Origin: Pedobacter sp.
Lineage (GTDB): Bacteria > Bacteroidota > Bacteroidia > Sphingobacteriales > Sphingobacteriaceae
DNA length: 36,790 bases
Direction: 5' to 3'
Assembly (NCBI GenBank): GCA_031179845.1
Contig: JAPSHM010000005.1
Coordinates: 1 to 36,790 of the forward strand
In this document: one piece after another, positions 28,702 to 36,790 of the stretch
How the letters are laid out: every line of letters starts with the position of its first letter
How positions within the stretch are numbered: the first letter of the stretch is position 1
The notes under the pieces: model-generated
What the model was told of the DNA's origin: nothing
Seen by the model: only the letters and a program-made list of their open reading frames with translations
Database searches by the model: none
Translations under genes and position numbers: made by a program

Positions 28702-30339
28702 ATGGATCTAAAAATGCTATGGAAAATAGAGAACGATCACAAAACCAGTGTGGTTGCGCTTAGTAATGCAACTGAAATTGCGGCCACACAGCACCACTGC
28801 AAGGAGTACATGTTAATCAGTTCGGATCGCTCAGTTGGTACAGAAGTATTACACGCTCACGGTCTTCGCGACGTTTCGGCAATACTTGAGGAAAACCAAA
28901 AGAAATCCGATCTGCTACTGGATCTCGAAAAAAGCGAAGCCCGGTTGAGGATGGCAATTGCTTCTGCAAGTTTGGGTACCTGGGATTGGGATCCGTCAAC
29001 AAATAGTCTATATGCTTCAGATGAATGTAAGAAGATTCATGGTCTTCATTTTTGGCAGTTAGTTGATCTTGATGCTTTCGAAAGTTGTGTCCATCCGGAT
29101 GACAGACTTTATGTACATCAGGAAATACAGAAGTCATTGATACGAAACAGCGACAAACAATACAGTATCATTTACCGCATTATACGGTTTAATGATTATA
29201 CCGTTAGATGGGTCAAAGTACAAGGCAAGATCTATATAGACGATGAGGGAATGATCAAAAGGTTTATTGGTACGGTAATGGACGTGACGGATCTGAAGGA
29301 AGCAGAGGGGAAAAGCGCAAAACTGGCCGCAATTATTGAATCCAGCGACGATGCCATCATGAGCAATACGCTTGATGGAGTTATTACAAGTTGGAACAAC
29401 TCCGCCGAAAGGATCTTTGGCTATAAAGCGGAAGAAGTAATTGGGCAGACGATTTTGCGATTAATTCCGTACGACCGCCAGCACGAAGAAGCCTATATAG
29501 TTTCGAGGCTTAAGAAAGGTGAGCGGGTGGAGCATTTTGAAACCAAGAGATTAACCAGATCTGGAAAATTGTTAGATATCTCCCTCACTATTTCGCCGAT
29601 CAAGGACCCGCACGGCGCCATCATTGGCCTGTCAAAAGTAGCCCGGGATATCAGCGAGAAAAAACAAGAAGAGCAAAGAAAAAACGACTTTGTTGCTATG
29701 GTCAGCCATGAACTGAAAACACCATTGACCTCTATATCAGCCTATCTTCAGTTGCTGGCAAGGAGAGACACAGATGAACACAATAGAAATACCATACTTA
29801 GGGCTCAGGGACAGACTAAGAAAATGATAGCGATGATCCAGGATTTCCTAAATGTTGCCAGGCTGGAAGAAGGCCGGATGCAGATTAATAAGGAAGTATT
29901 TGCATTACAGCCGCTAATGGAGGAAATTGCAAAAGATGCGGAATTTTTAACAACAAGGCATGCTATAAGTCTGCTGGATTGTCAGGGGATAACGTTGAAT
30001 GCAGATCGGGATAAATTGGGTCAGGTATTGACAAACCTTCTAAGTAATGCGATTAAGTATTCTCCTAACGGAGGTTCCATTGCAATAGGTTGTGAGAAGC
30101 ATAATGGAAAGGTTAAGATCTTTGTAACTGATCAAGGTATAGGGATCAGTAAAGTACATCAGCAACGACTTTTCGAGCGATTCTACAGAGTGAAGGATGA
30201 GCGCATGAAAACCATTTCGGGATTTGGCATAGGGCTTTACCTCGTTTCAGAAATTTTGCGGTATCACAACAGTAAAATAGAAGTAGAAAGCAAAGAAGGG
30301 TTAGGCTCAACATTCCACTTCTGCCTGGCGGTAAATTGA
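28702..30339 (+). CDS. PAS-domain sensor histidine kinase
   Basis: Two PAS-like regions, HisKA MVSHELKTPLTSI, HATPase NLLSNAIKYSPNGG, GFGIGLYLV. Confidence 0.94.
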   Translation: MDLKMLWKIENDHKTSVVALSNATEIAATQHHCKEYMLISSDRSVGTEVLHAHGLRDVSAILEENQKKSDLLLDLEKSEARLRMAIASASLGTWDWDPSTNSLYASDECKKIHGLHFWQLVDLDAFESCVHPDDRLYVHQEIQKSLIRNSDKQYSIIYRIIRFNDYTVRWVKVQGKIYIDDEGMIKRFIGTVMDVTDLKEAEGKSAKLAAIIESSDDAIMSNTLDGVITSWNNSAERIFGYKAEEVIGQTILRLIPYDRQHEEAYIVSRLKKGERVEHFETKRLTRSGKLLDISLTISPIKDPHGAIIGLSKVARDISEKKQEEQRKNDFVAMVSHELKTPLTSISAYLQLLARRDTDEHNRNTILRAQGQTKKMIAMIQDFLNVARLEEGRMQINKEVFALQPLMEEIAKDAEFLTTRHAISLLDCQGITLNADRDKLGQVLTNLLSNAIKYSPNGGSIAIGCEKHNGKVKIFVTDQGIGISKVHQQRLFERFYRVKDERMKTISGFGIGLYLVSEILRYHNSKIEVESKEGLGSTFHFCLAVN

Positions 30340-30435
30340 AGGGCATCTAATGCAAACAAATTCTCTTGATAGGCTGCTTTAGCATTTCTTGTATCTAAGA
30401 TATTGTGTTAGTTTTGCATCAATTGCAAATTGACG

Positions 30436-31008
30436 ATGCCTAGAAAAATCATTAGAAAACAATATCGTAGAGCGCGATATATACTATACAGGGAAACATT
30501 AATTGACGCAAAAGAACACATACTCACCTTTTTTGGTTCTTTTGTTGGTGTTGGATTAATTGGATTGTTAAATAGCAAATATCTTATTGCCAGTGACAAC
30601 CTGTTTCTTATCGGCTCCTTCGGAGCTTCGTCGGTTCTGGTATACGGCCTTATCAATAGCCCGCTTGCTCAACCTCGCAACCTTATAGGCGGTCACGTCA
30701 TTTGTGCAATAATAGGTGTTAGCGTTTTTAAGTTATTTTCCGAGGAACTCTGGTTTGCCTGCGCCTTGGCGGTATCGTTATCTATTGTGGCTATGCAGAT
30801 TACCAAAACACTACATCCACCGGGTGGGGCAACCGCTTTAATTGCGGTTACCGGTGGCGATAAAATAAAAGATCTGGGCTATTTCTATGTGTTATCGCCT
30901 GTGCTATCCGGAGTCTTGATTTTATTTGCGGTAGCACTGGTGTTTAACAATTTAAGACACCGGAGGTATCCGGCAAAAACGGCTTATCGACGAAAGGCTC
31001 GATTGTGA
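30436..31008 (+). CDS. HPP family membrane protein
   Basis: GSFGASSVLVYGLINSPLAQPRNLIGGH, TKTLHPPGGATALIAV; TAGTTTTG -7 element at 30409-30416. Confidence 0.92.
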   Translation: MPRKIIRKQYRRARYILYRETLIDAKEHILTFFGSFVGVGLIGLLNSKYLIASDNLFLIGSFGASSVLVYGLINSPLAQPRNLIGGHVICAIIGVSVFKLFSEELWFACALAVSLSIVAMQITKTLHPPGGATALIAVTGGDKIKDLGYFYVLSPVLSGVLILFAVALVFNNLRHRRYPAKTAYRRKARL

Positions 31009-31080
31009 TCGGGACTACAGCAACCGTTTCTATTCGGGTTAAGAGTTTTTACAGCCCGTTACGATTGATCAGCTGGGTTT

Positions 31081-31827
31081 TTAGAGGGCCATTTGCTTCA
31101 AACCCATGGCATATTCGATTCCGCCCAGAATGTGTTTTATAAAAAGTGGATCAGAAAAAGATTCGTCAACATGACCAAGCGCCGTATAAAACGCGCGTCC
31201 ACCATCAAAGGCATGATACCAGGACATTGGGTGATTGTCTCCATTTTCACCGCCTTTGTAACTATTTTCGTCTATCTTAATCAACACGTTCAGGTCCTTA
31301 CTGATCTCTTTGAAGTTGTACCATTCGTCTTTTCTTTTCCAGACTTCCGGTAAATGTTTTGTCGCAATGGTATTGCTATTGACCACATTCAAAATAGCCT
31401 CTTGTTGGGCCGGGTGATTGATAAACCAGGCTCCAGCCAGCTTGCCATACCATGGCCAGCCATATTCAGTATCTGTAGCTGCATGAATCCCTGCATATCC
31501 ACCACCAGACCGGATGTACTTTTCGAAGGCGCTTTGCTGTTCTTCATTGAATACGTCACCAGTGGTACCCAAAAATATAATAGCAGCGTATTTTTTAAGG
31601 TTTTTGGTGTTGAACAAAGCAGCATTTTTTGTAGTATCCACTTCAAATCCATTCTCTATTCCAAGTTTCTGAATCGCGGCAATGCCTGCAGGGATAGAAG
31701 TATGATAAAAACCTGCAGTCTTTGAGAAAACAAGAACTCTTTTCTTTTTTGCGGCTACTGGGTTAATAAAAAATAAGGTCAGTAAGACAGTGCAAAATAA
31801 GTACAATATTTTTTTAGGCATGATCAT
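31081..31827 (-). CDS. ThuA domain-containing secreted protein
   Basis: Signal peptide; KRVLVFSKTAGFYHTSIPAGIAAI, SGGGYAGIHAATDTEYGWPWYGKLAGAWF. Confidence 0.92.
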   Translation of the reverse strand: MIMPKKILYLFCTVLLTLFFINPVAAKKKRVLVFSKTAGFYHTSIPAGIAAIQKLGIENGFEVDTTKNAALFNTKNLKKYAAIIFLGTTGDVFNEEQQSAFEKYIRSGGGYAGIHAATDTEYGWPWYGKLAGAWFINHPAQQEAILNVVNSNTIATKHLPEVWKRKDEWYNFKEISKDLNVLIKIDENSYKGGENGDNHPMSWYHAFDGGRAFYTALGHVDESFSDPLFIKHILGGIEYAMGLKQMAL

Positions 31828-31895
31828 ATATTTTCAAAGCTAAGATAATAAATAATACGTTCCTTGATGAATACTCCCTTGAGAAAACCCTTACA

Positions 31896-32252
31896 TTACT
31901 TTGCGTCAGAGTTTTTGATCAGCAAAAATTCATCGTTATTTAACGCTCTGAAACCATAATCATAGCAAAAGCTGTATGATTCTCCTTTTTGGTTTTGATA
32001 GGTATGGGTATGAAAGTGGAGGGCAAATCCGGCAATCAGTAATTCTACACGAGTTAATTTTGTCTCCCCATTCAAGATACAATTATGCAGAATATTTCGG
32101 TTTCGTTTCAAAACTTGATTAACTGACTTAACGATATTGTTGGATTCAGCCTTGATCTGATTGTTGAAATTACTCCTGCACTGATCATTACAAAATTTTT
32201 TGTCAATTCTTCCAAATAGTGGATTCCTGCAGTCAAAACATATACGATCCAT
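31896..32252 (-). CDS. Conserved-looking hypothetical protein with N-terminal zinc-ribbon-like CxxC...CxxxC motif
   Basis: MDRICFDCRNPLFGRIDKKFCNDQCRSNFNNQ. Confidence 0.7.
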   Translation of the reverse strand: MDRICFDCRNPLFGRIDKKFCNDQCRSNFNNQIKAESNNIVKSVNQVLKRNRNILHNCILNGETKLTRVELLIAGFALHFHTHTYQNQKGESYSFCYDYGFRALNNDEFLLIKNSDAK

Positions 32253-32401
32253 CGCTAAAATTGCTTTTAAAGGTACAAGTGAAATGTGATGGCACTTAAT
32301 TAAATGCGGTTAGTGCTAAGTTATATTAAACTCAAATGTAATTGGTTAAAAATGTTTGTCGCTCTCTTTCTATCGTGAATGGAAAATAAGATCAGTTAGT
32401 T

Positions 32402-32433
32402 TACCCGGATATAAACGGATATATCCGGGTAAT
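32402..32433. repeat. Perfect palindrome TTACCCGGATATA-aacgga-TATATCCGGGTAA
   Basis: 13-bp perfect arms, 6-nt loop. Confidence 0.85.
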
Positions 32434-32528
32434 AAAGGGGTAAATGTGCCGATCCTTATCACATTTGTCTCGTTGGCTAAAGAACATATTAGTGTTGCCG
32501 ATTAAGTAGTAACTATTATATCAAAAAA

Positions 32529-32879
32529 ATGGAAAATGTAAAGAACAGTGTTCGCTTAACAGGATTTGCAGGTGCTGACCCGGTAATTATCACTTTTGCA
32601 AATGAAAAAAGAATGGCGCGGATCAGTATTGCGGTGAATGAATACTATAAAAATAACGCCGGGGAACCCATTGATCAAACCCAATGGTTTAGTTTGGTTT
32701 TTTGGAACAGGAAGGTCGAGTTGGTGGAGCACGTGGTCAAAAAAGGCACCCGGTTTAGCATTGAAGGGAAGCTCAACATGCAAAGCTATACCGATAAAAA
32801 AGGGGAGCAGCGATATACCACCGAAATCGTTGTGAATACAATAGCGTTGTTTGACAGCGCGGAAGAAAATCCAAAGTAA
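32529..32879 (+). CDS. ssb: Single-stranded DNA-binding protein (short paralogue without acidic C-terminal tail)
   Basis: NSVRLTGFAGADPVIITF, WFSLVFWNRKVELVEHVVKKGTRFSIEGKL; ends ...ALFDSAEENPK. Confidence 0.9.
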   Translation: MENVKNSVRLTGFAGADPVIITFANEKRMARISIAVNEYYKNNAGEPIDQTQWFSLVFWNRKVELVEHVVKKGTRFSIEGKLNMQSYTDKKGEQRYTTEIVVNTIALFDSAEENPK

Positions 32880-32889
32880 TTGTCTGCTA

Positions 32890-34956
32890 TCATTTTCGGT
32901 TCAAGCGTACGGTTAAGCCTGCATAGAAACTTCGTTTTGCTGCTGCATTGAAATACCGCCCACCCATCGCATTAAGGTCGTTGCCCAGACTGTAACTTTC
33001 GTTTAACAGGTTGTCTGCCCCAGCGAAAACTTCAAATGGAATCCGACCAAGTCGGAGGTTCTTACATCCAACTTTCATTTGCAAAATATGGTATGCTTTA
33101 GCATAAACTGTATTCGCATCATTCAGCGGGATCCGGGAGGTGAAATTGTGTTGCAGAAAAAGATAAAAATCCTTGGGTAATTGTAAGTCAGCGCTGCTTA
33201 CCAGTACTCTTTTTGGAACACCGGTAAGGTGATTCCCTGAGTAGTTCGCTGTATTGTCCAGGTAACGATCGAATTTGAAGTGAGAAAGGGTGAATGCATT
33301 TCGCAGTTCCAAACCTCTAAGCAGATTCGACATATTTTTGGGAATGATCCAAAATGATAATGTACTTTCCAACCCCCATTGTTTAGTCCCCCCGGCGTTA
33401 ATAAAGTAATCAGAATCATCGTCATTCAGGCGCCTTACAATAGCACTTTTGAGGTGGTAATAAAATCCTGAAACATCGAGATAGAGCCTGCGATCAAGGG
33501 ATTGGTATCTCATTCCAGTCTCATAATTCCAACCATATTCTGGTTGCAGATCGACATTGATCAGGTTGTCTGAAGCCCTGACTTCCGGGAGCGTAGGTGG
33601 AGAATAACCTTTGCTGACAGAAGTACGGATAGATAAACGGGTATTTGCCAGATAGGAGAGCGCGGCTCTGGGCATGACCTGAACATTGAAGCTGTTTGTT
33701 TTCTTTGCAATAACTTCCGGAAATAGGCTTTTATAACTATATTCATATAGATTGGCACTTGCAGAAAGTTCCAATAACCACCGATCGAAAAGGTCCGCAT
33801 TGAAATGTGCAAATGCAAAATTAGAGGCGGCCTTGAGTTCATCAGATACCCTCAACGCTGCTCTATTACCCGAATTATTTGCATAATTATCGAAATCTGT
33901 CGCTGTTTGCATACTTTCAGCACCAATATCTAACTTCCATTTCAAATATTCGTGTTTCCGTTCATATTCCAGATAGGTTCTAACGCCAAGAGTTAACTCT
34001 TTACGCTTTTCATAATTTGTAATGAAGGGGTTTTTAAAGTCGGTATAAGACGAAAATACCGCCACTACATGTTTAAAGTTTTTGTTGATTTGCCAGTCGT
34101 GTGAAAGGCCTGCATATGCGGTCTTACTGTAAATTCCTGCATTTTGTTCGATTGCACTTTTCAATCCATTCGCACCGGGCCGGGACATTTTAGGATTTTG
34201 CTCGTATTGCGCAGCCGTTAAACCTCCAGGAGTATTGTAATGTAAGTCTGAATAAAATAGCAGTGCCTTTAATGCAGCGTTTTTTGCATACTCCCATTTA
34301 TGATAGGTTTGAAAGTATTTGCGGTTCATTCCACTGTGGTCACGATACCCATCACTACGATGATAGGCTTGTGTAAAGTTCAAACTATATTTTTCGAAAC
34401 GCTGGTTAAGTACAAGGTTTTCCCTGAATGTACCATAGGAGCCACCTTCAATTTTAAGCGCGAAGTCTGTACTGTCGGTCAACGATCCCTGAGGCTGGAT
34501 CAATATCACACCACCAGAATTGGCACCAAATATATTCCCATGAGGACCTTTTAAAACCTGTATGTTCCCAGCTGCTGAAATATCCAATGCATTAAAATAC
34601 GTGTTTCCTCCAGCATCAGTCAAGGGGAATTCGTCAAAGTAGACCTTCACATTTCTTACACCAAAAGGAGAGCGGAGCAAGCTGCCACGGATCGAAAGGC
34701 GGTAACTTCCTGGAGACCGTTCTTCCATGCGTACACCAGGCAATGTGTTCATGGCCGAAACAAATGAAGTTGCAGGTTGTTTGTCCAACGATGCCTGATC
34801 AATCAAACCTATTGTGGCGGTCGACCTTAAAAGAGGTTGGGCAGAAAAATACGGTCGGATCACAACCTCACCAAGTTTTTTTGTCGTATCAACGTTTATC
34901 TGTGCAAAGCCCGAAAAACATAGTAACGTCAGACCGCTGGTAAAAAATTTTTTCAT
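32890..34956 (-). CDS. TonB-dependent outer-membrane receptor
   Basis: Signal peptide MKKFFTSGLTLLCFSGFAQ, plug VSAMNTLPGVRMEERSPGSYRLSIRG, barrel C-terminus; ATG 34956 preferred because TAGCTTTG -7 element lies at 34962-34969. Confidence 0.92.
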   Translation of the reverse strand: MKKFFTSGLTLLCFSGFAQINVDTTKKLGEVVIRPYFSAQPLLRSTATIGLIDQASLDKQPATSFVSAMNTLPGVRMEERSPGSYRLSIRGSLLRSPFGVRNVKVYFDEFPLTDAGGNTYFNALDISAAGNIQVLKGPHGNIFGANSGGVILIQPQGSLTDSTDFALKIEGGSYGTFRENLVLNQRFEKYSLNFTQAYHRSDGYRDHSGMNRKYFQTYHKWEYAKNAALKALLFYSDLHYNTPGGLTAAQYEQNPKMSRPGANGLKSAIEQNAGIYSKTAYAGLSHDWQINKNFKHVVAVFSSYTDFKNPFITNYEKRKELTLGVRTYLEYERKHEYLKWKLDIGAESMQTATDFDNYANNSGNRAALRVSDELKAASNFAFAHFNADLFDRWLLELSASANLYEYSYKSLFPEVIAKKTNSFNVQVMPRAALSYLANTRLSIRTSVSKGYSPPTLPEVRASDNLINVDLQPEYGWNYETGMRYQSLDRRLYLDVSGFYYHLKSAIVRRLNDDDSDYFINAGGTKQWGLESTLSFWIIPKNMSNLLRGLELRNAFTLSHFKFDRYLDNTANYSGNHLTGVPKRVLVSSADLQLPKDFYLFLQHNFTSRIPLNDANTVYAKAYHILQMKVGCKNLRLGRIPFEVFAGADNLLNESYSLGNDLNAMGGRYFNAAAKRSFYAGLTVRLNRK

Positions 34957-35003
34957 CGGGGCAAAGCTATAGATTATCATGTAAACTGCAGTTCATGATT
35001 TGG

Positions 35004-36788
35004 CTATTTGCTCTTAAATATATTCAATTTATATTGATAGGTTAATAGTATATATCTTTTTAAAACTTCCTGTTGATTTACCCTAACTGCATTAGCGTGA
35101 GCATATCGCCACACGGAGATGTTTTCGTCAAGCAAATCATACACCGACAGCTTAATTTGCCCACGATCTTTCTTTTGCATCTGCAGGGCTACGGAAAGGT
35201 TTAAAATGTTTGAACTTTTTGCAAAGCCTTCTGCCACCTGTGGATTATAATTGAAGCTATATTTCCCATCGATAATCATTTTTTTTGGCCATCGCAAGCT
35301 CATGTCCGCACTTAACGTATGAACATTGGTGTTGATCGTACTGTAATCAACTTCTTTATAAGCTGTTATTGATTTTCTGAAAGAATAGCTACTACTGATG
35401 CTTAAAAGTTCGTGATAATTGAAAAATATACTTTGATTTGCATTTATGTCGTAATTGTATTGTATTCCTTCATCTGCATTTAAAAAAAACGCGCTTTTCC
35501 GTATATAGCTATTAAAATTTGTGTTCATACCGATCTGCCAGTTTTGTGATTTTTTCAATTGTTTACCCACATTTCCCCCGAAAGAAGCACGCATGCCGCC
35601 ATTTCTATTTACAAAGGTAGTTGTAGTGGCATCGTTACCATCAATAGTCGATCTTTGTACAATATTGTTTTCCAAAAGCGTAATGGAAGCGTTAGCGTTG
35701 TAGTTAAGCTGCTTACTGTGAATATATTTATAGAGATTTCCTGAAAACTCATAAACGCGTCCAGCTTTAAGGTCAGGGTTCCCGATATATTTGTATAGTT
35801 GGCTATATTGCCTCACGATTGGTTGCATCTGCGATATGGCTGGAAGCTCCAGACGCTGGCTATAACTTATCGAAAAGCCTGGACCACGCATTTGAAGAGA
35901 AGGAAAGAAATTATAATACTTCTTTTTGATATCACTTATTGTACTGTTAAACTGATTGTTAATCCGTTGATATTCTATATTCAGACCCATTCGGAAGCTA
36001 TATTTTTGGCTTAGCTGATAATTCAATTGACTGTGTAAAGATTGCAAAAATGCGTCCCTGACCAACTCATTACTTTGGTTGGATAGAAATAGATCGTATA
36101 CCCCCGTCTCTTTATTCTTATCAAACGTCTTCAAAAGTTCCGTACTTGACGAGAACCGGCTGTTTGACGTAATTTCTGCTGTTAACTTTTTATCAATTGG
36201 GTAATTGATGTTAACAGAGATGTTTCCTGTGTTGTTTTTCGTAGAATTATCGGCAAATCGATCAAGTTCTTCAGACTCGAGGTTACTCGTGAAAGAGATT
36301 AAATCGTTATAGGAGTAGTTATTGGAAACGTTGCTGTTTAGGTTCAATCCCTGATTGATGTTAAATGATGCGCCTTTTTTCTTTAGTCGCCGGTGATAGG
36401 AGAAATTGTGTGAGAAACTGTTATTGCTTGTTTTACTACTTTCGTTTCGATTGGTCTCATTAAGTTTTGGAACGAAATTATTGGATGTGCTACTGAAACC
36501 GGAATTTGAACTGTTGACATCACTAATGTTCATTCTGGGTTCATACCTCAATCTTGCAGTTGTATCCGGATTCCATTCGAAAAGTCCACCGATACTATGT
36601 TTACCTTGAGTTTGGTTTGAATTATAGTTGGATGAAGTGGACAGAACTGTATCGGTAATTGTTCTTTCCTGAAGATTATATTGGTTGTTTACTGTATTGG
36701 TATTCGTGTAAAAATACACCAGGTTTAATTTAAGTTGTGTGCCATAGTTATTATTAATGTTAAACCCTCCAGATGCTACCTTTTCCAA
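35004..36788 (-). CDS. Outer membrane beta-barrel family protein (C-terminal part of a TonB-receptor-like protein), truncated at the window edge
   Basis: Asn/Ser/Tyr-rich alternating beta-barrel sequence; FSISYSQRLELPAISQMQPIVRQYSQLYKYIGNPDLKAGRVYEF; extends past the window end. Confidence 0.85.
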   Translation of the reverse strand: MEKVASGGFNINNNYGTQLKLNLVYFYTNTNTVNNQYNLQERTITDTVLSTSSNYNSNQTQGKHSIGGLFEWNPDTTARLRYEPRMNISDVNSSNSGFSSTSNNFVPKLNETNRNESSKTSNNSFSHNFSYHRRLKKKGASFNINQGLNLNSNVSNNYSYNDLISFTSNLESEELDRFADNSTKNNTGNISVNINYPIDKKLTAEITSNSRFSSSTELLKTFDKNKETGVYDLFLSNQSNELVRDAFLQSLHSQLNYQLSQKYSFRMGLNIEYQRINNQFNSTISDIKKKYYNFFPSLQMRGPGFSISYSQRLELPAISQMQPIVRQYSQLYKYIGNPDLKAGRVYEFSGNLYKYIHSKQLNYNANASITLLENNIVQRSTIDGNDATTTTFVNRNGGMRASFGGNVGKQLKKSQNWQIGMNTNFNSYIRKSAFFLNADEGIQYNYDINANQSIFFNYHELLSISSSYSFRKSITAYKEVDYSTINTNVHTLSADMSLRWPKKMIIDGKYSFNYNPQVAEGFAKSSNILNLSVALQMQKKDRGQIKLSVYDLLDENISVWRYAHANAVRVNQQEVLKRYILLTYQYKLNIFKSK

Positions 36789-36790
36789 AC

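Noticed and set aside
28817-29137. 106-aa minus-strand ORF
   Set aside because: Antisense to the PAS histidine kinase; shadow ORF.
31093-31725. Plus-strand ORFs of 86 and 123 aa
   Set aside because: Antisense to the well-supported ThuA-domain gene.

Overview
This 36.8-kb window looks like ordinary chromosome from a Sphingobacteriaceae-like Bacteroidota (Pedobacter-like), judged from TAnnTTTG promoters, lack of Shine-Dalgarno sequences, and TonB receptor and BlaB-like proteins. No rRNA, tRNA, CRISPR array, phage or IS element was recognised. Most genes are housekeeping: sucD, msrB, rlpA-like, nrdB-nrdA, aguB/aguA, fabG, TRIC channel, FtsB/DivIC-like, eno, aqpZ, an ABC exporter pair, carA, panB, RluA-type pseudouridine synthase, a PAS histidine kinase, HPP protein, ThuA protein, ssb, and TonB-dependent/outer-membrane receptors. 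The items most worth a second look are: (1) an apparently intact subclass-B1 metallo-beta-lactamase overlapping both aguB and aguA in the agmatine-catabolism operon; (2) a NUMOD4 + 3xNUMOD1 homing-endonuclease-like protein whose HNH catalytic histidines appear to be missing; (3) an ~11-bp phased TATMC(G) motif array upstream of a CWC cysteine-rich protein, with a related palindromic array upstream of a tail-less SSB paralogue; (4) a perfect 15-bp palindrome in the 19-nt promoter spacer of the TonB receptor/PepSY operon; (5) a perfect 12-bp-arm inverted repeat at the predicted +1 of the ABC exporter operon; (6) a possible unannotated microprotein ORF overlapping the sucD terminator; (7) an attenuator-like carA leader; and (8) an orphan amino-acid-binding-protein fold without a signal peptide. 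All calls come from reading the sequence; no searches were run.
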